Below are positions 1-5,986 of a stretch of DNA of 19,127 bases, one piece after another; within the stretch, counting starts at the first letter, position 1; each line of letters opens with the position of its first letter. The DNA is from QQWI01 sp964522015. GTDB lineage: Bacteria; Bacillota; Clostridia; Peptostreptococcales; Acidaminobacteraceae. The position numbers and the translations under genes are program-made. The notes under the pieces are model-generated. The model did no database searches, was not told the origin of the DNA, and saw nothing but the letters and a program-made list of their open reading frames with translations. The stretch is taken from NCBI GenBank assembly GCA_964522015.1, contig CAZFST010000049.1, positions 1 to 19,127 of the forward strand, written 5' to 3'.

Positions 1-92
1 TCTTTGCTCAAGAGGAATCAGTTCACATTTGCGCTCTGATTCGCAGCTCGCACCACGTTCTCTATTATACCATTTTTTAGAGCATTCCCAAC
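1..92 (-). promoter_or_regulatory. Possible T-box-like leader (stem I part) of a leftward gene outside the window
   Basis: No gene is visible here. Read on the minus strand, the stretch has an AGAGA run, then GGTGCGAGC, then GAACTGATTCC and CTTGAGC. These resemble, in order, the conserved pieces of T-box stem I (GA motif, apical GGTGnGA loop, and the 3' side with its TGAGC). A GCTCT at 83-79 could pair with GAGC near 9-6 to close the stem. T-boxes control aminoacyl-tRNA synthetase and amino-acid genes, which would lie left of position 1. The specifier loop and antiterminator are not in view. The alternative is plain untranslated leader behind the promoter at 64-91; that promoter would cut off the stem I 5' strand, so both calls cannot be fully right. 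Confidence 0.35.
64..91 (-). promoter_or_regulatory. Candidate sigma-A promoter reading left out of the window
   Basis: On the minus strand TTGGGA (91-86) and a perfect TATAAT (69-64) are separated by 16 bp, directly behind the feo terminator. It would start a transcript near position 57 reading toward the left edge. The -35 is only a partial match, and the same bases may belong to the T-box-like leader. Confidence 0.35.
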
Positions 93-118
93 AAAAAAAA
101 AGTCTGTACTACCAGACT
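93..118 (-). terminator. Rho-independent terminator of the feo operon
   Basis: On the minus strand AGTCTG (118-113), a 6-nt loop and CAGACT (106-101) form a perfect 6-bp stem followed by an unbroken run of eight T (100-93). It lies about 80 bp past the stop of the small Cys-rich gene, the last gene of the feo cluster. Confidence 0.75.
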
Positions 119-199
119 CTTTTGATTAACACAATTTAGAGCTATAGTTTGCAGGGTCCAAGTAGATCTGCTTGCGCCACAGGCTGAACATTATCACAC

Positions 200-361
200 T
201 CAATCCTCAAGTTTAACCTTACTCGCGCAAGAGCCAGAGCTACAATCACTTGGACAACCACTGCAAGAGCCTGACTTACTACTTTTTACTGTTTTAGTCA
301 CATTAATAACCACTAAAACACCGATGACAATCGCTAATAAAACTGTAATGAATGTCCCCAT
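200..361 (-). CDS. FeoB-associated Cys-rich membrane protein
   Basis: A 53-residue protein starting MGTFITVLLAIVIGVLVVIN. Residues about 3-21 form one hydrophobic membrane segment. A basic stretch (KTVKSSKSG) follows, then a cysteine cluster with four Cys at 33, 36, 40 and 45 (CSGCPSDC then SGSC), and a short charged tail. This architecture matches the FeoB-associated Cys-rich family found directly behind feoB in many Firmicutes; its exact role in ferrous iron uptake is not settled, and metal binding by the cysteines is inference. The ATG lies 4 bp after the feoB stop. A GGGGGT Shine-Dalgarno lies in the last feoB codons, so translational coupling is likely. The operon terminator follows about 80 bp downstream. 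Confidence 0.85.
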   Translation of the reverse strand: MGTFITVLLAIVIGVLVVINVTKTVKSSKSGSCSGCPSDCSSGSCASKVKLED

Positions 362-365
362 ATGA

Positions 366-2372
366 TTACCCCCAGATGAGTGTACCTATTTGGTAAACTA
401 AGAATGAAGTGCTCCATGCAATTACCAATTGATAAACGACCGAGAAACTCGTCCATTTCCATGAATTCGTCTCTTTTCTAATAGCGCCAATCACTGCAAC
501 ACAAGGTGTGTAGAGAAGTACAAAGACTAAGAAAGCATATGCTGAAACGGCCGTAAATTGGCTGCTCATATTTTGATAAAAGCCTGCGGCATCCACATCT
601 TGAGCAAATCCATAGGCAATGGCCATATTTGAAACAACCACTTCTTTTGCCACTAAGCCCGTTAAAAGTGACAATCCAGCTTGCCATGTGCCAAAGCCCA
701 GTGGACTAAGCAAGAATCCTATCCAACCCCCAATAACGGCTCCAAAACTTTGGTTCATCTCCACCATGCCTGTAAAATTGAAGTTTAAAACAAACCATAA
801 GATTACAGAAGCTGCAAAGATTACTGTACCGGCCTTAATCATATACCCTTTTACTCTTTCCCAAACGTGAATCAGTAACGACTTCAAGCTTGGCATACGA
901 TAAGGGGGAATTTCCATCACAAAATGAGATTCCTCAGATTTTAGAATGGTTTTTCTTAAAATAAAAGCAGCAATTAGAGCCATTGCAATCCCAAGAAAAT
1001 ACAGAGACCCCATGATAATCGCTTCGTTACCAGGAAAAAAAGCACCTGCAAAAAGCACATATACGGGAAGCCTTGCACTGCAACTCATAAATGGATTAAT
1101 TAAAATCGTCAACAGCCTGTCTTTTTCATCATCCAATGTTCTCGTTGCCATAATGGCTGGTACATTACAACCAAAGCCAAGAATCATTGGAATAAAAGCC
1201 TTCCCGTTGAGTCCTACCTTTCGCAGGTGCTTATCCATGATAAAAGCTACCCGAGCCATATAACCAGAATCTTCTAAAAAGGAAAGGGACATAAACATAA
1301 TCGCAATGTTGGGCACAAAGGTCATAACACCACCAACGCCGCCGATGATACCATCTATGACCAAAGCCTTCATCCACTGAGCAACCCCAACAGCATCAAA
1401 TGCATCACTGACCCAACCGCTTAGGGTTTGTGAAAAAAAGCCATCAATCCAGTCAAGCCCGATATTTCCCACGCTGAAAGTCAATTTAAACACTGCAAAC
1501 ATGATGAGAATGAACATTGGAATACCCAGAATCGGATTCAAAAGAAGTGTGTCTATTTTATCAGAAACCACACGGAACCGTTTATTGGTCAAGAAAAAAT
1601 GATTTTCCGTTAACTGTTCTACAAATCCATATCGTTCGTGGGTCAGTTGATCAGTCATTGCTGATAACTGCGCTGTGTCCATTATCGGTAACATCTCATC
1701 CTGAGATGATATCTCACCTTGGGATGTCATCTCGCTTTGCTGTGACGCCATAAACGCCATATCACCATCCAATACCCTAATTGCATTTTCTCGTGTTTTG
1801 AACAATCCCATTAGATTTGTAATCTTATTCTCTAAATCATCTGAATAAATAGGAGCCTTCGGTACATAATTAGATGGTTGCAATGCTAGGGATAGCACTG
1901 CATTCATCAACTCTTTTATACCCTGATTTTTAACAGCAACCACTGGTAAAACCATAACTTGCAAGCTTTCTTGTAAGCCGATGGCATCTAGCTTAGCACC
2001 TGTTTTTTCTACTTCGTCCATCATATTAAGGGCTATTACCATCGGCGCTTTTGTTTCTATGATTTGTGTTGTTAGATAAAGATTTCTTTCTAAAGCCGTC
2101 GCATCAACAATATTAATCACAACGTCAACTGCATCACTCATCATAAAGTCCCGAGCAATCTTTTCCTCCAATGAGTTTGGAGAAAGACTGTAGGTGCCAG
2201 GGAGGTCGATGACTTCAAATGTATGACCCCCAAATTGACATTGTCCGGACTTCTTTTCTACAGTGACACCTGCCCAGTTTCCAACATAGTGTTTTGCTCC
2301 TGTTAGGGCATTAAATAATGTGGTTTTTCCGCAGTTAGGATTACCAGCTAGCGCTACCCGTATCGTTGCCAA
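366..2372 (-). CDS. feoB: Ferrous iron transport protein B (FeoB), GTP-dependent Fe(II) permease
   Basis: FeoB imports Fe(II) across the cytoplasmic membrane under anaerobic conditions. It has an N-terminal cytosolic G domain: P-loop GNPNCGKT at 10-17, G3 DLPG at 56-59, and G4 NMMD at 116-119. A helical linker and a membrane domain with two Gate motifs follow (around ARVAFIMDK...GFGCNVPA and LLTGLVAKEVV...YTPCVAVIGA), with the conserved SCSARLPVY segment between them. I chose the TTG at 2372 (668 aa): AGAGGTGA sits five bases upstream and the protein then begins MATIRVALAGN as FeoB proteins usually do. An ATG 60 bp further upstream (2432) has no ribosome binding site and falls beside a hairpin. 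An unusual three-copy six-residue repeat lies at about 209-228. The gene follows feoA and precedes the Cys-rich partner. Confidence 0.96.
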   Translation of the reverse strand: MATIRVALAGNPNCGKTTLFNALTGAKHYVGNWAGVTVEKKSGQCQFGGHTFEVIDLPGTYSLSPNSLEEKIARDFMMSDAVDVVINIVDATALERNLYLTTQIIETKAPMVIALNMMDEVEKTGAKLDAIGLQESLQVMVLPVVAVKNQGIKELMNAVLSLALQPSNYVPKAPIYSDDLENKITNLMGLFKTRENAIRVLDGDMAFMASQQSEMTSQGEISSQDEMLPIMDTAQLSAMTDQLTHERYGFVEQLTENHFFLTNKRFRVVSDKIDTLLLNPILGIPMFILIMFAVFKLTFSVGNIGLDWIDGFFSQTLSGWVSDAFDAVGVAQWMKALVIDGIIGGVGGVMTFVPNIAIMFMSLSFLEDSGYMARVAFIMDKHLRKVGLNGKAFIPMILGFGCNVPAIMATRTLDDEKDRLLTILINPFMSCSARLPVYVLFAGAFFPGNEAIIMGSLYFLGIAMALIAAFILRKTILKSEESHFVMEIPPYRMPSLKSLLIHVWERVKGYMIKAGTVIFAASVILWFVLNFNFTGMVEMNQSFGAVIGGWIGFLLSPLGFGTWQAGLSLLTGLVAKEVVVSNMAIAYGFAQDVDAAGFYQNMSSQFTAVSAYAFLVFVLLYTPCVAVIGAIRKETNSWKWTSFSVVYQLVIAWSTSFLVYQIGTLIWG
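1690..1743 (-). repeat. Three imperfect 18-bp tandem repeats inside feoB
   Basis: Three consecutive 18-bp units (1690-1707, 1708-1725, 1726-1743) share an ATCTC core. They encode the six-residue units QSEMTS-like, SQGEIS and SQDEML in the linker between the G domain and the membrane domain. The period is a multiple of three, so copy-number change would keep the frame. Confidence 0.7.
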
Positions 2373-2391
2373 TATGTTCACCTCTTCGTTT

Positions 2392-2421
2392 ATTATACGT
2401 AAATAACAATAATCATTCTCA
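2392..2421 (-). promoter_or_regulatory. Internal feoB promoter -10 with Fur box
   Basis: On the minus strand a perfect TATAAT (2397-2392) lies about 20 bp before the feoB TTG start. The 15-bp dyad at 2407-2421 matches the 7-1-7 Fur consensus TGATAATNATTATCA at 11 of 14 positions and would cover the -35 region. No good -35 hexamer is visible. The layout suggests iron-repressible initiation just upstream of feoB, separate from the feoA promoter. Confidence 0.55.
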
Positions 2422-2434
2422 TGGCAGGACATTT

Positions 2435-2457
2435 AAAAAGTATTGGTTTCCCAATAC
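2435..2457 (-). terminator. Terminator-like hairpin between feoA and feoB
   Basis: On the minus strand GTATTGG, a GAAA tetraloop and CCAATAC form a perfect 7-bp stem (2457-2440), followed by five T (2439-2435) and then AAAT. It lies 11 bp past the feoA stop. The U-tract is short and the stem is AT-rich, so partial termination, attenuation or a processing or stabilising hairpin are all possible. Confidence 0.55.
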
Positions 2458-2467
2458 CTCATCATAC

Positions 2468-2695
2468 TTATAGGGATACCAGTTCAACGTTGATTTGTTC
2501 TACAACACCTCTACCGATGGCCAAACGTGCACCGCGAACTTCAATAATCCAAGGACCAAATTTTGATTGTGTCACAATGTCAAATTTGACCCCTGGCGTT
2601 AAACCAAGATTGTTGAGTTTACGCTTTAACTGCAAACCCCAACCGATATCTTTTAAAATGACCGATTGGCCTTTTTTAACCAATGATAATGGCAT
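2468..2695 (-). CDS. feoA: Ferrous iron transport protein A (FeoA)
   Basis: A 75-residue cytosolic protein with the FeoA SH3-like fold. It opens MPLSLVKKGQSVILKDI, has the conserved LNNLGLTPGVKFDIVTQS turn in the middle, and ends with RGARLAIGRGVVEQINVELV. FeoA is a small partner needed for FeoB-dependent Fe(II) uptake and is thought to bind or modulate the FeoB G domain. The ATG at 2695 has GGAGGAT five bases upstream. It is the first gene of the feo cluster and is preceded by a good sigma-A promoter overlapped by Fur-box dyads. A hairpin separates it from feoB. Confidence 0.95.
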   Translation of the reverse strand: MPLSLVKKGQSVILKDIGWGLQLKRKLNNLGLTPGVKFDIVTQSKFGPWIIEVRGARLAIGRGVVEQINVELVSL

Positions 2696-2736
2696 ATTTT
2701 ATCCTCCAAATGAGTTGAAAGCAACATAATTCGAAA

Positions 2737-2751
2737 TGAAACGCATTCTCA
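2737..2751 (-). promoter_or_regulatory. Fur-box-like dyad downstream of the feoA start point
   Basis: The minus strand reads TGAGAATGCGTTTCA, matching the 7-1-7 Fur consensus at about 10 of 14 positions with intact TGA and TCA ends. It lies just downstream of the predicted transcription start (about 2756), where Fur would block elongation or clearance. It is weaker than the upstream box. Confidence 0.45.
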
Positions 2752-2762
2752 TGTCTGTTACT

Positions 2763-2791
2763 ATCATACGATAAATGATACTCATTGTCAA
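2763..2791 (-). promoter_or_regulatory. feoA promoter with strong Fur box
   Basis: On the minus strand a perfect TTGACA (2791-2786), a 17-bp spacer and TATGAT (2768-2763) make a near-consensus sigma-A promoter. The plus-strand dyad TGATACTCATTGTCA at 2776-2790 matches the Fur consensus TGATAATNATTATCA at 12 of 14 positions and covers the -35 and most of the spacer. Iron-bound Fur would exclude RNA polymerase. The transcript would carry a leader of about 60 nt before feoA. Confidence 0.75.
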
Positions 2792-2808
2792 ATAGACTAA
2801 CAGAATTA

Positions 2809-2829
2809 AGTGTCCAAATAGCTGACACT
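2809..2829 (-). terminator. Weak hairpin after the flavodoxin gene
   Basis: AGTGTC and GACACT pair across a 9-nt loop just past the flavodoxin stop codon. No T-run follows (TTAATTCT on the minus strand). If it does not terminate, transcripts of the flavodoxin operon could read into feoA. Confidence 0.3.
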
Positions 2830-2839
2830 AACCCCGTGT

Positions 2840-3349
2840 TTATCCGCCATAATTATCCGACATACTTTGAAGCCAATTGCTTACCCGTTCAAAGAGTTCA
2901 ACTTCCGAGAAGCGCTTTAAGTCCAGGGTTTCTTCACCAATAATTTTTGCTTGTGGCAGTTTGTTTTTAAGTCGCTCCAATACCTCCCCAGCATCCTTAT
3001 CAAAGGTTGTGAAAAGCGCCAAGGGTACATTTCCTAAGTTCACAGTCTCGATAAAGGTTTGTACTGCAGGGGTAAAGGTCCCCATCCAAACTGGTGTACC
3101 TAATATAATTAAGTCATAGTGAAGCAAATCTTCCGGAAGGGTTTCAAGAGCAACAGACTGGTTAAACAGAATTTGCAACCGTCCTAATAAATATTTAGAT
3201 GAACTATTGGCATCTAATGATTTTTTTGGCTGTAGTGCCAATGTATCAAATCCAAATTGTGACGCCATATACTGGGCTATCTTTTGGCAATGTCCTTCTA
3301 GAGAATAATAGACCACAATTACTTTTCTTCCCTCTTTATCATCTCCCAT
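2840..3349 (-). CDS. Flavodoxin-like protein
   Basis: A 169-residue cytosolic protein of flavodoxin fold. A first beta strand (KVIVVYYS) leads into an FMN-phosphate loop of the form SLEGHCQKIA (about residues 16-25). A middle strand-loop (DLIILGTPVWMGTFTPAVQTFI, about 79-100) corresponds to the flavodoxin loop that stacks on the FMN ring, with Trp at about 88. It probably carries FMN and acts as an electron carrier or a flavodoxin-domain reductase; its partner is not shown by the sequence. The ATG follows GGAGGGG closely. It begins 12 bp after the stop of the upstream FAD oxidoreductase, so the two are likely one transcript. PFOR in this window is a conceivable but unproven electron donor. 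Confidence 0.85.
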   Translation of the reverse strand: MGDDKEGRKVIVVYYSLEGHCQKIAQYMASQFGFDTLALQPKKSLDANSSSKYLLGRLQILFNQSVALETLPEDLLHYDLIILGTPVWMGTFTPAVQTFIETVNLGNVPLALFTTFDKDAGEVLERLKNKLPQAKIIGEETLDLKRFSEVELFERVSNWLQSMSDNYGG

Positions 3350-3361
3350 AAAACCCCTCCT

Positions 3362-4648
3362 TTAACAGCCTTGCTTGATGATTCCTCTGGCTGCGGCAAA
3401 ACCCATTGAGAAGGCCGCCTGAATGTTATAACCACCAGTATCCCCATCGATATCCACCAATTCGCCAATGACATAAAGACCTGATAAACCCTTGACTTCA
3501 AAGGTTTTTAAATTCAACGACTCCAGGGCTAACCCCCCAGCCGTTACCATGGCTCGATCAAAACCTTGAAGTGAAAACTGTTCAAATTGACTATTAAAAA
3601 CCACTCCTATCAAGCGCTCACGATCAAGTCTTGAAAGGGTGGCCATGGTGGTCTCCCCCTTCACTTCACTGAGTGCAAACAGGTGTCTCAAAAGTCCCTC
3701 GGAAAGCGGCAACCCAAGCCAATAGTTAAGCACTTTTCGCTTGCCAAACTGTTGGATGCCATCTTCAAAAAACTGGCCTATCTCCTTTTTAGACCAACCA
3801 AGCCAGTTAATCGAAAGCGTATCTCCCGATGAAATCCACCGACTTTGATTGAGAATCAAGGGGCCCGACAAGCCCTGATGGGTAATCAAAAGCTCTCCCT
3901 GAGCTTGAATGTTGCCACGACTATTACCAGATTGGTCAATTTGATCTTGTTTTTTGATGGTCAAAATTGCACTGGGAGCACTGAGTCCCGCTAGGGTATC
4001 CAGAGGTGTTTCGAGTAGTACCGCTGTCAGAGCAGGTCTTGGAGCGACAATAGGCAAACCCAATTGCTCAAGCAATCGATACCCATCTCCTGATGTCCCT
4101 AAACTTGGATAACTAGCACCACCCACCGCCAATACCACTGCGTCAAAGGCCTCCTCCAGATCATCCCCAAACTGTACGTAATAGTTGCCGCGATCGGCAA
4201 CGCGGTCGGCAACGTAATAGTTGCCGCCTTCATCGCTGCCCTTAACAACCCCCCGAACCCGTGACTTCAAGCGAATCTCCACACCCAAATGCCGTAATCT
4301 TTGTTCAAAAGCAGCCACCAGCTGGGAAGCGCTCTTAGATGTTGGAAAGACCTTACCGTCCTCCCTGATCCAAGGATCGATCCCAATAGTCTTTAAAAGA
4401 CTCATCAATTGATACCCATCAAGTCCTTTAAAGGCATGTTTCAGGGCGATTCCATGATCTCCGTAATGACTTGCTAATACTTCACGGGGTTCATCATGGG
4501 TGTAATTGCACATACCTCCCCCAGAAGCGAGAATTTTTTTTGCCAGCCGTTCATTTTTTTCAAATAGCACCACACGGATGCCGGCTTCGGCTAGCTGCCA
4601 AGCCGCCATTAAGCCACTGGGTCCGCTACCAATGATTGCAACTTTCAT
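3362..4648 (-). CDS. NAD(P)/FAD-dependent oxidoreductase, HI0933/BaiN family
   Basis: A 428-residue flavoprotein of usual family length. An N-terminal Rossmann dinucleotide motif IIGSGPSGLMAA (5-16) ends in an acidic residue at the second strand (LFEKN, Glu30). The family signature ASGGGMCNYTH follows at about 41-51. A second FAD motif lies at the C terminus (YVIGELVDIDGDTGGYNIQAAFSMG). Members of this family include BaiN, implicated in bile-acid dehydroxylation, and YhiN; most have no assigned substrate, so none is claimed here. The ATG at 4648 has AAGGAGG seven bases upstream. An in-frame repeat encodes a duplicated GNYYV with an ADRVADR spacer at about 142-158. Cotranscribed with the flavodoxin-like gene. 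Confidence 0.9.
   Translation of the reverse strand: MKVAIIGSGPSGLMAAWQLAEAGIRVVLFEKNERLAKKILASGGGMCNYTHDEPREVLASHYGDHGIALKHAFKGLDGYQLMSLLKTIGIDPWIREDGKVFPTSKSASQLVAAFEQRLRHLGVEIRLKSRVRGVVKGSDEGGNYYVADRVADRGNYYVQFGDDLEEAFDAVVLAVGGASYPSLGTSGDGYRLLEQLGLPIVAPRPALTAVLLETPLDTLAGLSAPSAILTIKKQDQIDQSGNSRGNIQAQGELLITHQGLSGPLILNQSRWISSGDTLSINWLGWSKKEIGQFFEDGIQQFGKRKVLNYWLGLPLSEGLLRHLFALSEVKGETTMATLSRLDRERLIGVVFNSQFEQFSLQGFDRAMVTAGGLALESLNLKTFEVKGLSGLYVIGELVDIDGDTGGYNIQAAFSMGFAAARGIIKQGC
4176..4227. repeat. In-frame short repeats inside the HI0933-family gene
   Basis: A 16-bp word beginning ACGTAATAG occurs at 4176-4191 and again at 4212-4227, exactly 36 bp apart. The spacer holds two 12-bp near-copies of CGATCGGCAACG. 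All periods are multiples of three, so the duplication keeps the frame and produces GNYYVADRVADRGNYYV in the protein. Confidence 0.75.
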
Positions 4649-4669
4649 AGATGCCTCCTTTTTTTACGA

Positions 4670-4698
4670 TTGTATTGTTGACTTGATTCCTTTAGAAT
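4670..4698 (+). promoter_or_regulatory. Candidate promoter of the BrxD-like ATPase gene
   Basis: TTGTAT (4670-4675) and TAGAAT (4693-4698) are separated by 17 bp on the plus strand. A strong AGGAGGTG ribosome binding site (4720-4724 core) lies just before the ATG at 4728. The region is shared with the divergent flavoprotein gene, whose promoter I could not identify. Confidence 0.4.
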
Positions 4699-4727
4699 AG
4701 AGCTAGCCTATCTTAAGAGGAGGTGTC

Positions 4728-5939
4728 ATGAAACAAACTGAAGCACTAATTTTGCTTAACGCTTATCGTATGGGTGTGGTACCACACCGTATTGATCTCA
4801 TGGGATTGCAACGACAGGCTATCCAAGAGGGTAGCCAGGAGTTACTGAATAGAATGCTTGAAAAATCTAGTGCAACGGTTCTGATTCAGGGTGAATATGG
4901 TTCTGGAAAATCCCATGCACTAGCGCAGTTCAAGGACACTTTTTTAAATGAAGGGTTTTTGGTTGCCCATATTTGCATTGACAATGCTTTCAATCTTAGC
5001 AAACCCGAAGACCTCTATTACCATTTAATGCATCACCTCTACCTTAAAAACAATGCACAAGCCACCTTTGAAGACATATTTGGACTCTGGCTGGATAATT
5101 TACGAAGCGCCCCTAATAGAACTGCCGCTGCCCATGATATGAAATGGGTTATCGACGAAATGACACATCATCACGAGACATTCGCCCACGGCTTTTTACA
5201 ATATATCCGAGCTAGTTTAGTGAATGATACAGAAAGAGCCCAACATATTGCTTCTTGGATTAAGGGTGATCTTAGTTTGCCCGCTCATATTAAAAAGGAA
5301 TTAGGTATCAAAGGCAGTGTCAATCGCTCCATGGCCATGGATTTTTTAAAAGCTTTCCTCCACTTAATACAGCTGATGGGCTATCCTGGATTGATTCTTT
5401 TGATTGATGAGTTGGATTTATTAAAGCATCAAAGAGTTGACCGTCGTGAATGTGCCTATGCAACCCTTCGCCAACTGATTGATGATCAACAAAATGGCTC
5501 TATGGGTTTGATGGGAATGGTCTTATCAGGGACTCCAGAGATTTTCAACGATCATACGGTTGGATTTAAGTCCTATCCACCATTGGCCCAACGGTTGATG
5601 CTGGAAAAACAAGGTAGCTTTCAACAGACTCCTCTGATTCATTTGAACCCTTGCACGATTGAAGAACTCTATACCATTAGCCAACAAATGTTGACACTTT
5701 TTCAGTCAGCCTATCAATCTGAATTTTTACCGTCACCGCAAACAGCTTGCCATTTAACCCTAATGGATTTCAAGAAAAATCAAATCGGTTTCTACAATAT
5801 TACCTTACGCCAATATATTCAGAATTACATTGGTCTATTAGACGACATGCGCAAAAAACCGCATCAAAAGCTCTATCAAATGAAAGTAGCCTTTGAGCTA
5901 AGGCCCAATGGTGACATGCATTTTACAAATCGACTATAG
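4728..5939 (+). CDS. Stand-alone ATPase of the DUF2791 / BrxD type
   Basis: A 403-residue soluble P-loop ATPase. A helical lead (EALILLNAYRMGVVP) precedes Walker A GEYGSGKS at 55-62, Walker B LILLIDELD at 222-230 (Asp227, Glu228), the LRQLIDD helix at 248-253, sensor-1-like SGTPEIF at 267-273, and PPLAQRL at 284-290 with a possible arginine finger. This order and these motifs are those of DUF2791 proteins such as the BREX ATP-binding protein BrxD. The function of BrxD itself is poorly known; a DNA- or complex-remodelling ATPase role is inference. No pglX, pglZ, brxC, brxL or helicase gene lies within the window, so this copy appears to stand alone, transcribed as a single gene between its own promoter and a strong terminator. 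All ATPase residues look intact. Confidence 0.8.
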   Translation: MKQTEALILLNAYRMGVVPHRIDLMGLQRQAIQEGSQELLNRMLEKSSATVLIQGEYGSGKSHALAQFKDTFLNEGFLVAHICIDNAFNLSKPEDLYYHLMHHLYLKNNAQATFEDIFGLWLDNLRSAPNRTAAAHDMKWVIDEMTHHHETFAHGFLQYIRASLVNDTERAQHIASWIKGDLSLPAHIKKELGIKGSVNRSMAMDFLKAFLHLIQLMGYPGLILLIDELDLLKHQRVDRRECAYATLRQLIDDQQNGSMGLMGMVLSGTPEIFNDHTVGFKSYPPLAQRLMLEKQGSFQQTPLIHLNPCTIEELYTISQQMLTLFQSAYQSEFLPSPQTACHLTLMDFKKNQIGFYNITLRQYIQNYIGLLDDMRKKPHQKLYQMKVAFELRPNGDMHFTNRL

Positions 5940-5942
5940 AAA

Positions 5943-5974
5943 AGAGACTGCCGGACCTGCAGTCTCTTTTTTTG
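5943..5974 (+). terminator. Bidirectional terminator between the convergent ATPase and GGDEF genes
   Basis: A 10-bp stem, AAGAGACTGC paired with GCAGTCTCTT around the loop CGGACCT, is followed on the plus strand by seven T (5968-5974). On the minus strand the same stem is followed by TTTTC. It ends the ATPase transcript and can also end the truA-GGDEF operon, whose last stop is at 5987. Confidence 0.85.
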
Positions 5975-5986
5975 TCATGGTTGTTG

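Noticed and set aside
1690..1743. Short tandem repeat as a CRISPR-like array
   Set aside because: Units are 18 bp, contiguous without spacers and lie in a coding frame.
2373..2432. ATG at 2432 as the FeoB start, giving a 688-residue protein
   Set aside because: No ribosome binding site precedes it and the extra 20 residues are not FeoB-like; the TTG at 2372 has a good Shine-Dalgarno and yields the usual N terminus.
4728..5939. A complete BREX or similar defence island around the ATPase
   Set aside because: The flanking genes are housekeeping or signalling genes (flavoprotein, GGDEF proteins); no methylase, phosphatase-like PglZ, helicase or Lon-like gene is present.
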